From Gemmatimonadota bacterium (GTDB taxonomy: Bacteria > Gemmatimonadota > Gemmatimonadetes > Gemmatimonadales > GWC2-71-9): a DNA stretch of 64,000 nucleotides. Where the stretch lies: the NCBI GenBank assembly GCA_003222085.1, contig QHUK01000001.1:124001-188000 (forward strand). Reading direction: 5' to 3'. The position numbers were made by a program, and so were the translations under genes. Shown piece by piece: positions 6,910 through 14,403 of the stretch. The notes under the pieces were generated by a model. The model saw only the letters and a list, made by a program, of their open reading frames with translations. It searched no databases and was not told the origin of the DNA. How positions within the stretch are numbered: position 1 is the first letter of the stretch; each line of letters begins with the position of its first letter.

Positions 6910-9433
6910 TGAGCTGCTCGAGCGCGTGGACGAGATCGGGCTTGAGCTCGAGCACCGAGCGCAGCGGGTCTGCTTGCAGCTTGGTCATCCTGGTCGGGGC
7001 GGTCTTGATCGTGAATTTCCTGATGTCGAGCTTCGGTGTCACCTCGGTCCACTTGAGCGGCATCGACACCGGCGCGCCCGGCAGCGGCCGCACGCTGAAC
7101 GGCGCGACCAGCAGGCGTCCGTGGCCGTTCTGCACGTAATCGAGGTACACCTTGCCGCCGCGCTTTTGGACCTGGCGGGTGACCGTGGCGATGTCGGGCA
7201 GCTCGACGGCGATGACCCGCGCCAGGAGTCCCCCGAGCGTACGGGATTGCTCGTACGTGCACTGGCGGCCCAACGGGATCAGTACGTGTAGGCCGGTCGA
7301 GCCACTCGTCTTGATGCCCGTCGGCAGGCCGATGTCGTCGCACAACGCCTGCACGGCCTTCGCGACCGTGACCACGTCCGTAAACGGAGCATCCTTCGGA
7401 TCGAGGTCCAGGATGCACCAGTCGGGCGCCTCCAAGGTCTCCACCCGGGACGACCAGACGTGGAGCAGGATCGCCGCCATGTTGGCGATGTAGAGGAGCG
7501 AGGACTCGTTGTCGCACACGAAATAGTCGAGGTCGCGCTGCGAGTCCTCGCTCCAGATCGTGACCGTTCGCACGAATGCCTGGGCATACTCCGGGGCGTC
7601 CTTCTGGAAAAAGGATTTCCCGTTGATGCCGTCGGGGAAGCGCGTCAGGACCAGGGGCCGGTCGGCGAGATAGGGCAGCATCCACTGGGATACGGCGCGG
7701 TAGTACTCGATCAGGTCGCCCTTCGTGTAGCCCTCGTCGGGCCAGAAGACCTTCTCCAGATTCGAAAACCGGACCTCCCTCCGCTCTTCGGGAAACGGGA
7801 CAGGGGAAACGGGAGACGTGGGATCACTCTCGTTTCCCGTTTCCCGCTTCCCGTTTCCCGGTATCACGCATTCTTCCGCCTTCTTGTCGTCCCGAAACCT
7901 CAGAAACACGGGTTGCCGCAGCAGGCCGTCCCCGGTCACCTCCTTATAGCGGACCTCGGCCACGAGCTCCGGCTTTACCCAGTGGCTCTCCTTCTCCGCC
8001 GGGACCGGACCCTCGAACGGCGGCCGAGGCGTCGCGAGCGCCTGCAGCTGGTCCCCCACGTCCTTCAGCATCTGACCGGTGAATCCGCTGCCCGCGCGAC
8101 CGGCATAGACGAGTTTCCCGTCGGCGTAGCCCCCGAGGTGGAGCGCCCCGAACCCGCCACGGCTGCCCTTGGGCGCGGTGTAGCCCACGACGACGAAATC
8201 GCCGGTCTTGTCGGCGCGGATCTTCTGCCAGAGGTCCGAGCGGCCGCTCTTGTACGGGGCGTCGGCTTTCTTAGCGACGATTCCCTCGAGGCCCATTCCC
8301 ACCGCCCGGTCGTACAGCGCCTCGCCGTCCTTCTCGAAATGCTCCGAGTACCGCAGGGGTCCCGCCTCCGGCACCACTTTCCTCAGGAGTGCCTTGCGCT
8401 TCACGAGCGGCAGGGACCGCAGGTCGAACCCTTCGACCGCCATCAGGTCGAAGAGATAGAGCGTGCCGGGCGTTTCGACGGACGCATGGCGGATCTCCGG
8501 GGCGCGTCCGAGGCGCGCCCGGTTCTGGAGGCGTTGGAAGCTCGGCCGCCCCTGCTCGTCCAGGATCACCAGCTCCCCATCCATAATGAGGCTGGAGTAC
8601 GGCAGTGCGGCGATCGGGCGGATCAGCTCCGGGAAGGCCGCGGAGTAATCGTTGCCGTTGCGTGTGATCAGGCGGGCCGTTCCGTCTTGCTTCACCACCC
8701 GCATGCGATAGCCATCGAGCTTCACCTCGAACACCCACCCAGCGCGGGAGAACGGCTCTTCCCGCGTTTCCGCGAGCATGGGAGCGACATCCTCGGCACG
8801 GACGGCGCGCACGGGCGCCTTGAGCTTCTTTAACTCGGCCACGAGCTTCGCCGCTTTCTTGTTGCCGTCGCGCAGCTCCTCGACCGTCAGCCCCGACAGC
8901 ACGGATCCGGGGGGAAACGTGGCCCCGTTCTTCGAGGTATAGGCGTCCCGCTCCTTGATCAGGAGCCAGTCCTTCACCGACTTCTTGATCTTCACGAGCG
9001 TCCACACGCCGCGCAGCTTGTAGCCGCGCAGCTCGAAGAGCAGTTTTCCCTTTGCGAATCCTGCCACCGGATCTTCGATTGGCACCCACACGCCGCGGTC
9101 CCACACGATCACGGCGCCCGCGCCGTAGTTGCCCTCGGGAATGAGCCCCTCGAAGTCGCCGTACTCGATGGGGTGGTCCTCGACATGGACGGCGAGGCGC
9201 TTGTCGGCGGGGTCGCGCGACGGCCCTTTGGGCACGGCCCACGATTTCAATACTCCGTCCATCTCGAGCCGCAGGTCGAAATGGAGGCGGGTGGCGGCAT
9301 GCTGGTGAACGATGAACCGCCGCCCGGGCGCAGCGGCGACCGAGCCCGAAGGCTCCGGCGTGCGGTCGGCGGAGCGCTTGGCGCGGTAGGTCTTGAGCGC
9401 GTCGTGAGACGGAGGCGGGGGCTTTGGGGTCAC
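6893..9433 (-). CDS. ligD: ATP-dependent DNA ligase LigD (phosphoesterase-ligase-polymerase)
   Basis: From the GTG at 9433 the protein has 846 residues. The 3'-phosphoesterase domain (about 36-190) shows HQHAATRLHFDLR and HVEDHPIEYGDFEG. The ligase domain (about 213-520) has the nucleotidyl-accepting Lys238 in FEVKLDGYRMR. The polymerase/primase domain (about 551-846) has the metal-binding pair Asp676 and Asp678 in ILDLDP. The order PE-Lig-Pol is that of Pseudomonas, not Mycobacterium (Pol-PE-Lig). With Ku it repairs double-strand breaks by end joining. The frame is open to 9763, but that extension runs through the divergent ku gene and is rejected. A linker at residues about 526-550 is encoded by a repeat element. 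A promoter lies only 12 bases upstream of the GTG, suggesting a leaderless mRNA. Confidence 0.95.
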   Translation of the reverse strand: MTPKPPPPSHDALKTYRAKRSADRTPEPSGSVAAAPGRRFIVHQHAATRLHFDLRLEMDGVLKSWAVPKGPSRDPADKRLAVHVEDHPIEYGDFEGLIPEGNYGAGAVIVWDRGVWVPIEDPVAGFAKGKLLFELRGYKLRGVWTLVKIKKSVKDWLLIKERDAYTSKNGATFPPGSVLSGLTVEELRDGNKKAAKLVAELKKLKAPVRAVRAEDVAPMLAETREEPFSRAGWVFEVKLDGYRMRVVKQDGTARLITRNGNDYSAAFPELIRPIAALPYSSLIMDGELVILDEQGRPSFQRLQNRARLGRAPEIRHASVETPGTLYLFDLMAVEGFDLRSLPLVKRKALLRKVVPEAGPLRYSEHFEKDGEALYDRAVGMGLEGIVAKKADAPYKSGRSDLWQKIRADKTGDFVVVGYTAPKGSRGGFGALHLGGYADGKLVYAGRAGSGFTGQMLKDVGDQLQALATPRPPFEGPVPAEKESHWVKPELVAEVRYKEVTGDGLLRQPVFLRFRDDKKAEECVIPGNGKRETGNESDPTSPVSPVPFPEERREVRFSNLEKVFWPDEGYTKGDLIEYYRAVSQWMLPYLADRPLVLTRFPDGINGKSFFQKDAPEYAQAFVRTVTIWSEDSQRDLDYFVCDNESSLLYIANMAAILLHVWSSRVETLEAPDWCILDLDPKDAPFTDVVTVAKAVQALCDDIGLPTGIKTSGSTGLHVLIPLGRQCTYEQSRTLGGLLARVIAVELPDIATVTRQVQKRGGKVYLDYVQNGHGRLLVAPFSVRPLPGAPVSMPLKWTEVTPKLDIRKFTIKTAPTRMTKLQADPLRSVLELKPDLVHALEQLNDRLG
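7790..7861. repeat. Inverted simple-sequence repeat inside ligD
   Basis: The left arm (about 7790-7820) holds GGGAAACGGGA-type repeats; the right arm (about 7831-7861) holds the complement, CGTTTCCC repeated with small changes. The 72 bases are read in frame on the minus strand and give the low-complexity linker GNGKRETGNESDPTSPV and following residues between the ligase and polymerase domains. A related tract with the same reading frame lies in the xdhC-like gene at 41699-41733. Confidence 0.75.
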
Positions 9434-9444
9434 GGTCGTGGTCC

Positions 9445-9474
9445 ATTGTAGACCGAAAGCGCGCCTGGTCGCAA
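9445..9474 (-). promoter_or_regulatory. Candidate ligD promoter
   Basis: On the minus strand TTGCGA and TACAAT are separated by 18 bases. The -10 box ends 12 bases before the GTG start of ligD, so the predicted transcript begins about 5 bases from the start codon. No ribosome binding site is present. Confidence 0.55.
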
Positions 9475-9494
9475 TCCGCGCGGCCGGCGCAGGA

Positions 9495-9523
9495 TGGACC
9501 CTCCCCCGCGCCGGTAGTAATAT
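9495..9523 (+). promoter_or_regulatory. Candidate ku promoter
   Basis: TGGACC and TAATAT are separated by 17 bases, 47 bases before the ku ATG. It is divergent from the ligD promoter in the same 136-base gap. Each box matches the sigma-70 consensus at four of six positions. Confidence 0.4.
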
Positions 9524-9569
9524 CCTAAGGCAGTCTCGTGCGGTCACCCTTTCACGATCAGCAGGTCCT

Positions 9570-10436
9570 ATGCCCGCGCATTCCATCGGTTCCGCCACGA
9601 TTTCCTTCGGGCTCGTCTCGGTCCCGATCAAAATGTTTTCGGCTGGCGAGTCGTCGGCCGCGATCTCGTTCAACTGGCTGCACAAGAAGGACGGGGCCCG
9701 CCTGAAGCAGCAATACGTCTGCTCGAAGGATGGTGAGAAGGTCGAGAAAGAGGACATGATCAAGGGCTACGAGTTCGCCAAGGGCCGCTACGTTCAGTTC
9801 ACTCCCGACGAGCTGAAGGCGCTCGAGGAGAAGGGGACGGGGTCGATCAACATCACGGAATTCGTGGATGCCGACACGGTAGACCGGATGTACATGGACA
9901 AGGTCTACTTCATGGGACCCGACAAGGGCGGCGACCGGGCGTTCACGCTGCTGGGCGAAGCCCTGAAGAAGACGCGCAAGGTGGCGATCGGGCAATGGGC
10001 GGCGCGCGGCAAACAATACCTCGTCATGATCCGGCCACTGGCCCGGGGGCTCGCGATGGAGCAGCTGCGCTACGCCAACGAAGTGCGCTCGATCGACGAC
10101 GTGCCGATCCCGAAGGTCGACGTCAAGAAGGCGGAGCTGGACATGGCGGTGCAGCTCGTCGAGCAGGCGGCGTCGGAGAAGTTCGAGCCCCAGAAGTACG
10201 AGGACACGGTCAAGATGCGCATCCAGGAGCAGATCCAGCGGAAGGTGGACGGGGAGGAGATCACCGAGGAGCCCACCGAAGCCCCCAAGACGCAGATCAT
10301 CGACCTCATGGAGGCGCTGAAGGCAAGTCTCGCCAAGGGCAAAGGCTCGACCGGTGGCGAGCGCAAACCGGCGAAGCGCGCCGAGCGGGCCGCCGAAGCC
10401 AAGCCGGCCAAGAGACGAAGGGCCGCCAGCGCCTAG
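9570..10436 (+). CDS. ku: Non-homologous end-joining protein Ku
   Basis: The 288-residue protein begins PAHSIGSATISFGLVSVPIKMFSA, the standard opening of bacterial Ku. It continues with LHKKDGARLKQQYVCSKDGEKVEKEDMIKGYEF and the beta-barrel/bridge core, and ends in a Lys/Arg-rich tail (KPAKRAERAAEAKPAKRRRA) of the kind that contacts DNA or LigD. Homodimeric Ku rings bind broken DNA ends and recruit LigD, encoded divergently next door. The ATG at 9570 is chosen because the family starts there; upstream in-frame residues are not Ku-like. The next gene begins 3 bases after the stop. Confidence 0.96.
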   Translation: MPAHSIGSATISFGLVSVPIKMFSAGESSAAISFNWLHKKDGARLKQQYVCSKDGEKVEKEDMIKGYEFAKGRYVQFTPDELKALEEKGTGSINITEFVDADTVDRMYMDKVYFMGPDKGGDRAFTLLGEALKKTRKVAIGQWAARGKQYLVMIRPLARGLAMEQLRYANEVRSIDDVPIPKVDVKKAELDMAVQLVEQAASEKFEPQKYEDTVKMRIQEQIQRKVDGEEITEEPTEAPKTQIIDLMEALKASLAKGKGSTGGERKPAKRAERAAEAKPAKRRRAASA

Positions 10437-10439
10437 GCG

Positions 10440-11285
10440 ATGACGGGATACACCACCGAGGAGGTCGCGCGGCTCCTCGGTCTCTCTCCCGCGCAGATCC
10501 GGTCCTACACTCGAGCAGGTTTCCTCTCCCCCTCCCCCGCGCGCGCTGCGGGGGGGAGGGGGGAGTTGCGCTTTTCGTTTCAGGACCTGGTGCTGCTGCG
10601 CGCGGCGAAGGGGCTGATGGCGGCTCGTATCCCGGCCGCGAAGATCCGCGGCTCGCTGCGCCGGCTGAAGCAGCAGCTGCCGCGGGGACGGGCGCTCTCG
10701 GAACTGCGCATCACGGCCGAGGGACATCGGGTGGTAGCGCGAGACGGCGCGCTCGCCTGGAATCCGGATTCGGGGCAGCTGGTGCTCGACTTCGACGTCG
10801 CGAGCCTGGCCGCGCGTGCGGCGCCGCTGGCGCGCCGCCAGGCGGCGGCCGCCCGGCGTGTGGAGGACGATCTCGACGCCGAGCAATGGTTCGACTTGGG
10901 GCTCGAGCTCGAGGTGAGCGCGCCCGACGACGCGCGCGATGCCTACCGGCGGACGCTCGAGCTGGACCCGCATCATGCCGACGCGCGGGTAAACCTGGGA
11001 CGGCTGCTGGTCGAATCCGGTCGCGCCGAGGAGGCGGAGACGCATTTCCGGGCGGTGCTGGCCGACTGTCCCGACCACGCGACCGCGTGGTACAACCTCG
11101 GCATCGCGCTGGAAGACCGGCGGCGGCCCAACGACGCGGTGAAGGCCTACGAGCAGGCGATCGCCGCCGATCGGCGGCTGGCGGACGCGTACTTCAACCT
11201 GGCGCGGCTGTACGAGCAGGCGGGGAAGAAGGCGGCGGCGCTGCGCCACTTGTCGATTTATCGAAGACTGACGGGGGAGGGATAG
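10440..11285 (+). CDS. MerR-type HTH protein with C-terminal TPR repeats
   Basis: The product has 281 residues. Residues 1-70 read as a MerR winged helix: YTTEEVARLLGLSPAQIRSYTRAGFL, then RFSFQDLVLLRAAKGL. A middle region (about 70-140) lacks known motifs. Residues about 146-280 hold three or four TPR units (AEQWFDLGLELE, ADARVNLGRLLVESGRAEEAE, ATAWYNLGIALEDRRRPNDA, ADAYFNLARLYEQAGKKAAA). Gene spacing of 3 bases places it in the ku operon. It could regulate the operon or act as a scaffold; neither is shown. A GC-only inverted repeat (10524-10565) encodes the turn between HTH and wing. Confidence 0.85.
   Translation: MTGYTTEEVARLLGLSPAQIRSYTRAGFLSPSPARAAGGRGELRFSFQDLVLLRAAKGLMAARIPAAKIRGSLRRLKQQLPRGRALSELRITAEGHRVVARDGALAWNPDSGQLVLDFDVASLAARAAPLARRQAAAARRVEDDLDAEQWFDLGLELEVSAPDDARDAYRRTLELDPHHADARVNLGRLLVESGRAEEAETHFRAVLADCPDHATAWYNLGIALEDRRRPNDAVKAYEQAIAADRRLADAYFNLARLYEQAGKKAAALRHLSIYRRLTGEG
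10524..10565. repeat. C/G-tract inverted repeat in coding sequence
   Basis: CTCTCCCCCTCCCCCGC (10524-10540) faces GCGGGGGGGAGGGGGGAG (10548-10565) with a GC-rich loop. The element lies within the MerR-TPR gene and encodes LSPSPARAAGGRGEL near the wing of the DNA-binding domain. Confidence 0.6.
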
Positions 11286-11286
11286 G

Positions 11287-11922
11287 ATGAACCTCGTGGC
11301 CCCACGCGTGGCGGCGTATCTGGACGCACTCGTACCGCCGCGCCCTGCCCGGCTCGCCGAGCTGGAGGCGGAGGCGCGGCGCACCGGCTTCCCCATCATC
11401 GGCCCCGCGACGGGACACCTGTGCTACCTGCTGGCACGCCTCAGCAACGCCCGCCACGTCTTCGAGCTCGGCTCGGGGTTCGGCTATTCGACCGCGTGGT
11501 TCGCGCGCGCCGTAAAAGAAAACGGCGGCGGGACGGTGCACCATGTCGTCTGGGACGAGCGGTTGTCCCGCGAAGCGCGCGACAACCTCGCGGCCCTCGG
11601 CCTGGCCGACGTGGTCGAGTTCCACGTGGGGGAGGCGGTGGCGACCCTGCGACGCGCTTCCGGGCCGTTCGACGTCGTCTTCAACGACATCGACAAACAG
11701 GATTACCCGAAGGCACTCGACGTCATCGTGACCAAGCTGCGACCGGGTGGATTGCTCCTGGTCGACAACATGCTGTGGAGCGGGCGCATCTTCGAGCGCC
11801 GCGACACGAGCCCCGCGACCCGCGGCGTGCGGGAGCTGACGCGGCGCATTCAGGCCGACCCGCGGTGGATTGCGTCCGTGATCCCGGTGCGAGACGGTCT
11901 GCTGGTTGCGCATCGCGTGTAG
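11287..11922 (+). CDS. SAM-dependent O-methyltransferase (COMT/class I family)
   Basis: The 211-residue protein has the SAM-binding loop VFELGSGFGYSTAWFA, an acidic second-strand region in HHVVWDE, the metal-site sequence VFNDIDKQDYP and the later Asp-Asn pair in LLVDNMLWSG. These match small bacterial O-methyltransferases of the catechol/caffeoyl-CoA type. The ATG lies 1 base after the stop of the MerR-TPR gene, with GGAGGG in front, so it probably shares the ku transcript. Substrate unknown; any link to DNA repair is unproven. Confidence 0.88.
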   Translation: MNLVAPRVAAYLDALVPPRPARLAELEAEARRTGFPIIGPATGHLCYLLARLSNARHVFELGSGFGYSTAWFARAVKENGGGTVHHVVWDERLSREARDNLAALGLADVVEFHVGEAVATLRRASGPFDVVFNDIDKQDYPKALDVIVTKLRPGGLLLVDNMLWSGRIFERRDTSPATRGVRELTRRIQADPRWIASVIPVRDGLLVAHRV

Positions 11923-11942
11923 GGGCCGGGCGGCGACTCACG

Positions 11943-12644
11943 TTACTCGAGAAACGTCGCGAACTGTTGCGCCAGCTTCGGCCCGATCCCCGACTCCTCG
12001 TGCTTGAAGAAGATGAACGCGTCCCGCCATTCTTTCCCTACATCTTTTACCGTCCCGGCCCACTGCTCGAGATCCTTCTTGGTATATCCTTCGTTGCGCA
12101 GCCGCATGTAGCCGAAGTCGGCGGTCGTGACCAGCGGCGTGTGACCGTTCTCCGTGTCCGCCACGCATAACGCCGCGTTCCCGACCCGCAACGCCTCGTA
12201 GACGTCGTCCCCGAACCACGACTCGTGCCGGAACTCCCAGGCGCACCGCAGGTCCGCGGGGAACTGGGTGAGCAAGTCGTTCAGCCGGTCCAAGTCCTTT
12301 TTGAAATTGGGCGGGAGCTGAAACAGGATCGGCCCGAGCTTGGGACCGAGCTTGCGCGCCGTCTCGAGGAAGTAGCGCAGCGACTCGTCCACGTCCCGCA
12401 GCCGGGCGATGTGGGTGATGCGCTGCGGCGCCTTGAGCACGAAGGTGAAGGCGGCCGGCGTGGCGGTGTCCCAGCCGGCGATCGTCTTCGCATTGGGCAT
12501 GCGGTAAAACGTGTAGTTGATCTCCACGGTGCCGAGCCGCTGAGCGTAGTACTCGAGCATCTTGGACTCGGGTGTCTTGGCCGGATAAAACGTCCCCTTC
12601 CACTCCGGGAAGTTGTAGCCCGAGGTGCCGACGCGGACGTTCAC
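11943..12644 (-). CDS. DUF72 domain-containing protein (YecE family)
   Basis: The 233-residue protein starts NVRVGTSGYNFPEWKGTFYP and contains TVEINYTFYRMP, FTFVLKAPQRITH, GPILFQLPPNFKKD and CAWEFRHESWF. These are the hallmarks of the TIM-barrel-like DUF72/YecE family, whose biochemical role is unknown. The start is GTG at 12644, overlapping the TGA of the aldehyde dehydrogenase as GTGA. The same frame stays open over the dehydrogenase to 13619, but those residues are shadow sequence. It is the last gene of the RuBisCO-like operon. Confidence 0.9.
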   Translation of the reverse strand: MNVRVGTSGYNFPEWKGTFYPAKTPESKMLEYYAQRLGTVEINYTFYRMPNAKTIAGWDTATPAAFTFVLKAPQRITHIARLRDVDESLRYFLETARKLGPKLGPILFQLPPNFKKDLDRLNDLLTQFPADLRCAWEFRHESWFGDDVYEALRVGNAALCVADTENGHTPLVTTADFGYMRLRNEGYTKKDLEQWAGTVKDVGKEWRDAFIFFKHEESGIGPKLAQQFATFLE

Positions 12645-14005
12645 GCCACCCACACGGTCTTGACGTTCACGAACTCCCGCAGGCCCTCCACGGACAGCTC
12701 GCGCCCGTAGCCGGAGCGCTTCACGCCGCCGAACGGCAGTCGAGGATCGGACTTGACGAGGCCGTTCACGAACACGCTTCCGGCCTCGATCTCGCGGGCG
12801 ACGCGCTCGCCACGCTGCGCGTCGCGGGTCCACACCGCCGCGCCGAGGCCGTAGGAGGACGCGTTGGCGATGCGGATCGCGTTCGCCTCGTCCTTGGCGC
12901 GGATCACGGCTGCGACAGGGCCGAACGTCTCCTGGTCGAACGCCGGCATCCCGGGCTCCACCGCAACGAGGACCGTAGGTGGGTAGAAGGCGCCGCGGCC
13001 ACGCGGGAGCTCGCCACCCAGAATTGCCTGCGCCCCGCGTTGCACCGACTCCTGCACCTGCCGGTGGAGGTTCTCGCGCAGATCGAGCCGCGCCTGTGGC
13101 CCGACGTGGGTCGTCGCGTCGAGCGGATCCCCCATCTTCCGGGCCCGCATCTCGGTCGTGAACCGCTCGAGGAATTGGTCGGCCACGCGCTCCACGACGA
13201 TGAAGCGCTTCGCGGCGATGCAACTTTGACCGCTGTTGATCAGACGCGCCTCGGCAGCGGTCCGGGCTGCTCGCTCCAGATCGGCATCGTCGAGCACGAT
13301 GAAGGGATCGCTGCCGCCCAGCTCGAGCACGGTCTTCTTGAGGTGCCGTCCCGCCTGCTCGGCCACCTGGCTCCCCGCGCGGTCCGAGCCGGTGAGCGTC
13401 ACCGCCCGGACGCGCCCGTCGGCGATCGCGCTGCCGGCGCCCTCGTTCGACAGGAACACCGCGCGGAACAGACCATCCGGGAAGCCCGCGTCCCGGAAGA
13501 CCTCTTCGATCTCGACGGCGCATCGTGGCACGTTGGGCGCGTGCTTCAGGATGCCGGCGTTCCCGGCGACCAGCGCCGGCGCGGCGAAGCGGAACACCTG
13601 CCAGAACGGGAAATTCCACGGCATGATCGCGAGCACCGGACCGAGCGCTTCGAAGCGGATGTAGCTCCGCGATGCGTCGCTCGGGCGGGGCTCATCCGCC
13701 AGGAGGGCCGGCCCCTGCTCCGCGTAGTAGTCGCACACCCAGGCACATTTCTCGGCTTCTCCCGCGCCTTGCGCCAGCGGCTTTCCCATCTCGAGCGCCA
13801 TCGTACGAGCGTACGCCTCCTTACGCTCGCGCAACACCCGCCCGGCAGCGCGGAGCCGCTCGGCTCGCTCCGTCACCGGCCGGCGACGCCAATCCCGGGA
13901 CGCGACATCGGCGCGCTCCAGGATCCCGGTCAGCGCGTCGGGCGCCGTCTCCTCGAACGTCTCAAGCACCTCGCCGGTCGCGGGGTTAACCGACTGGAAG
14001 CTCAT
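12641..14005 (-). CDS. NAD(P)-dependent aldehyde dehydrogenase, succinate-semialdehyde type
   Basis: The 454-residue protein has the full family signature: SVNPATGEVLETF at the start, MPWNFPFWQVFR (cofactor and active-site Asn), TGSDRAGSQVAEQ, the general base in VLELGGSDPFIV, and the catalytic Cys in NSGQSCIAAKRF. It ends with RLPFGGVKRSGYGRELS. Closest by pattern are succinate-semialdehyde dehydrogenases of the GabD/Sad type, though substrate cannot be read from sequence. The ATG at 14005 overlaps the TGA of the cupin gene (ATGA). It likely oxidises an aldehyde made by the pathway of this operon. Confidence 0.92.
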   Translation of the reverse strand: MSFQSVNPATGEVLETFEETAPDALTGILERADVASRDWRRRPVTERAERLRAAGRVLRERKEAYARTMALEMGKPLAQGAGEAEKCAWVCDYYAEQGPALLADEPRPSDASRSYIRFEALGPVLAIMPWNFPFWQVFRFAAPALVAGNAGILKHAPNVPRCAVEIEEVFRDAGFPDGLFRAVFLSNEGAGSAIADGRVRAVTLTGSDRAGSQVAEQAGRHLKKTVLELGGSDPFIVLDDADLERAARTAAEARLINSGQSCIAAKRFIVVERVADQFLERFTTEMRARKMGDPLDATTHVGPQARLDLRENLHRQVQESVQRGAQAILGGELPRGRGAFYPPTVLVAVEPGMPAFDQETFGPVAAVIRAKDEANAIRIANASSYGLGAAVWTRDAQRGERVAREIEAGSVFVNGLVKSDPRLPFGGVKRSGYGRELSVEGLREFVNVKTVWVA

Positions 14006-14403
14006 TCGATGACCTCCGGGCGATCCCGCACTCGATCCACCGTGCAGAGAAAGCCCAACGGCTCGGCGCCCGTCGCCCGGAACTGGTGCGCCACACCGGG
14101 CGACACGTACACGCAGTCGAACGGCGCGATCTCGTAGCTCTTGTCCCCCAGCGTCACCCACCCGCGACCGCGAATCACGACCACCGCGTGGGGATGCCGG
14201 TGCCGCTCGAGCGTCGAGTAGCCGCCGGGTTGAATCTCGAAATACCGGGTGACAAAGCTGAACGGCTCCTCGCCGGCGCCTTCGCCCAGGAGCGTCTGAC
14301 GGGTCACGTCCCGGTACGGCACGTCCCCCGTCTTGTACTCGCGCGCGGGAACGCCGTCCCAGCGAAACCCGCTGAACTTGAGGACCTTCGATCGGTCATC
14401 CAT
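14002..14403 (-). CDS. Cupin-domain protein
   Basis: The 133-residue protein is a single cupin barrel. Motif 1 appears as GGYSTLERHRHPHAVVVIRGRG and motif 2 as PFDCVYVSPGVAHQFRA, giving His residues and a Tyr suited to bind a divalent metal. Such small cupins can be sugar or sugar-acid isomerases, dioxygenases or sensors. The ATG lies 8 bases inside the end of the RuBisCO-like gene, and its stop overlaps the dehydrogenase start, so all four genes are translated as one coupled unit. The specific reaction is unknown. Confidence 0.88.
   Translation of the reverse strand: MDDRSKVLKFSGFRWDGVPAREYKTGDVPYRDVTRQTLLGEGAGEEPFSFVTRYFEIQPGGYSTLERHRHPHAVVVIRGRGWVTLGDKSYEIAPFDCVYVSPGVAHQFRATGAEPLGFLCTVDRVRDRPEVIE

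Noticed and set aside
7790-7861. CRISPR-like array
   Set aside because: Units are far too short, without spacers, and form one inverted repeat within a gene.
9434-9763. N-terminal extension of LigD to 9763
   Set aside because: The added residues are not LigD-like, the frame crosses the start of the divergent ku gene, and a promoter lies at 9445-9474.
12645-13619. Long extension of the DUF72 frame
   Set aside because: It is an Arg-rich shadow of the aldehyde dehydrogenase gene on the same strand.
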